Below, piece by piece: positions 63,618 to 64,000 of a DNA stretch of 64,000 nucleotides (its first letter is position 1; every line of letters begins with the position of its first letter). The notes under the pieces were generated by a model. That model was given only the letters and a program-made list of their open reading frames with translations. It was not told the origin of the DNA and did not search any database. The DNA lies in the NCBI RefSeq assembly GCF_900116565.1, contig NZ_FPCJ01000001.1:930001-994000 (forward strand). The letters run 5' to 3'. The DNA comes from Thermoflavifilum thermophilum (GTDB lineage Bacteria > Bacteroidota > Bacteroidia > Chitinophagales > Chitinophagaceae). The position numbers were made by a program, and so were the translations under genes.

Positions 63618-64000
63618 TCAATATCCGGGATTTTGCACCAGATTGGGATTAGCGCTGATGATAGCCTGCGGGAAGGGGAATAGTTCTGTTTTACCAGGTG
63701 TGAATCCTTCCGCATATTTATTCAAACTGTTGGAAGTAAGCATACTTGAGCTCACCCAGTTTACGCTTCCATATCCGGATGGAGTGGTGCTGGGCGCGGG
63801 CTGATAGAAAGAATTACCCCAGATCAGCGTAGTGGAATTCAGCTTGTAATACATTTTATTAGGCAAATTGTTGTAAGGGGGCTGACCGTTGGCCATAGCC
63901 TGCAAAGCCGCTTTGGTGTTGTTTAACATTGTGCCCAGCAGATTCCAGCGGATCAGGTCATACTTGCGAATGCCTTCGCCGCCAAATTCCCATGCCCGTT
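63618..64000 (-). CDS. SusD/RagB-family outer-membrane lipoprotein (partial, 5' end outside window)
   Basis: The C-terminal 127 residues of a SusD-like glycan-binding lipoprotein. The frame is open to the right edge and reads RAWEFGGEGIRKYDLIRWNLLGTML, a form of the SusD signature (E-RAWE-x-GE-x-R-x-DLIRW) and ends near FPFPQAIISANPNLVQNPGY. SusD proteins sit on a SusC transporter; susC should be just upstream (to the right). It opens the pectin locus as seen here, 36 bp before the beta-helix lipoprotein. Confidence 0.93.
   Translation of the reverse strand, partial: RAWEFGGEGIRKYDLIRWNLLGTMLNNTKAALQAMANGQPPYNNLPNKMYYKLNSTTLIWGNSFYQPAPSTTPSGYGSVNWVSSSMLTSNSLNKYAEGFTPGKTELFPFPQAIISANPNLVQNPGY

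Noticed and set aside
1-64000. tRNA/rRNA genes, CRISPR arrays, insertion sequences or phage genes
   Set aside because: None seen on reading both strands: no transposase, integrase or repeat-spacer pattern and no cloverleaf recognised, although weak RNA genes could escape a reading by eye.

Overview
The window looks like a chromosomal segment of a Bacteroidota bacterium, most likely in the Chitinophagaceae and possibly close to thermophilic, yellow-pigmented genera such as Thermoflavifilum (inference, no database search). Support: a SusD-type protein next to polysaccharide-degrading lipoproteins, TonB receptors with a CarboxypepD_reg-like N-terminal domain, Bacteroidota-type -7 promoter elements (TAnnTTTG) in front of many genes, little Shine-Dalgarno signal, a bacterial GH3-family protein, and a carotenoid operon. 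Most of the window is housekeeping; no tRNA, rRNA, insertion sequence, prophage or CRISPR array was seen.

Layout. 1-9131 (mostly minus): the C-terminally cut gene for a class II cytochrome c-like lipoprotein, rarA, aspS, then a compact redox operon (porin, Rieske protein, imelysin, di-haem oxidoreductase) and pyrD. 9256-15273 (plus): thiolase, a small His-rich exported protein followed by a TonB receptor, a lone atpG and scpB. 15305-27419 (mostly minus): a sensor kinase/response regulator pair with pnuC, a NifU-like protein, a long run of rhomboid - EEP - EEP - cysS - M28 peptidase, and rlmD with a second rhomboid; mgsA is on plus. 27579-36135: TlpA-like thioredoxin lipoprotein, an outer-membrane beta-barrel, metF, lptB, GH3, fabG, sucD, a CsaA-like tRNA-binding protein, lspA. 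36366-49927: carB without its allosteric domain, a WYL regulator divergent from an orphan small gene, a 1-Cys peroxiredoxin, an RNA-modification operon (rlmN-rluB-rluA type), an ECF sigma factor, uvrA, and fcl/gmd for GDP-L-fucose.

50056-56098 (plus) is the most distinctive part: a B12-binding MerR regulator of the CarH/LitR photoreceptor class, an ECF sigma factor and crtI-crtB-idi-crtZ-crtY, mostly with overlapping or nearly touching ends, predicted to make zeaxanthin from GGPP. A perfect 12-bp inverted repeat with a 9-nt spacer overlaps the -7 element in front of the sigma gene and is the obvious operator candidate. This resembles the LitR/LitS light-switch logic described in Streptomyces, here in a Bacteroidota setting.

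56101-64000 (minus) is the downstream part of a pectin utilisation locus: partial SusD, a fibronectin/beta-helix surface lipoprotein, a pectate lyase, a GDSL rhamnogalacturonan-acetylesterase-like enzyme, two tandem pectin methylesterases and a GH43 glycosidase. Together they would bind, de-esterify, deacetylate and cut homogalacturonan/rhamnogalacturonan, with GH43 trimming arabinose or xylose side chains. The SusC partner and any regulator should lie to the right of the window.
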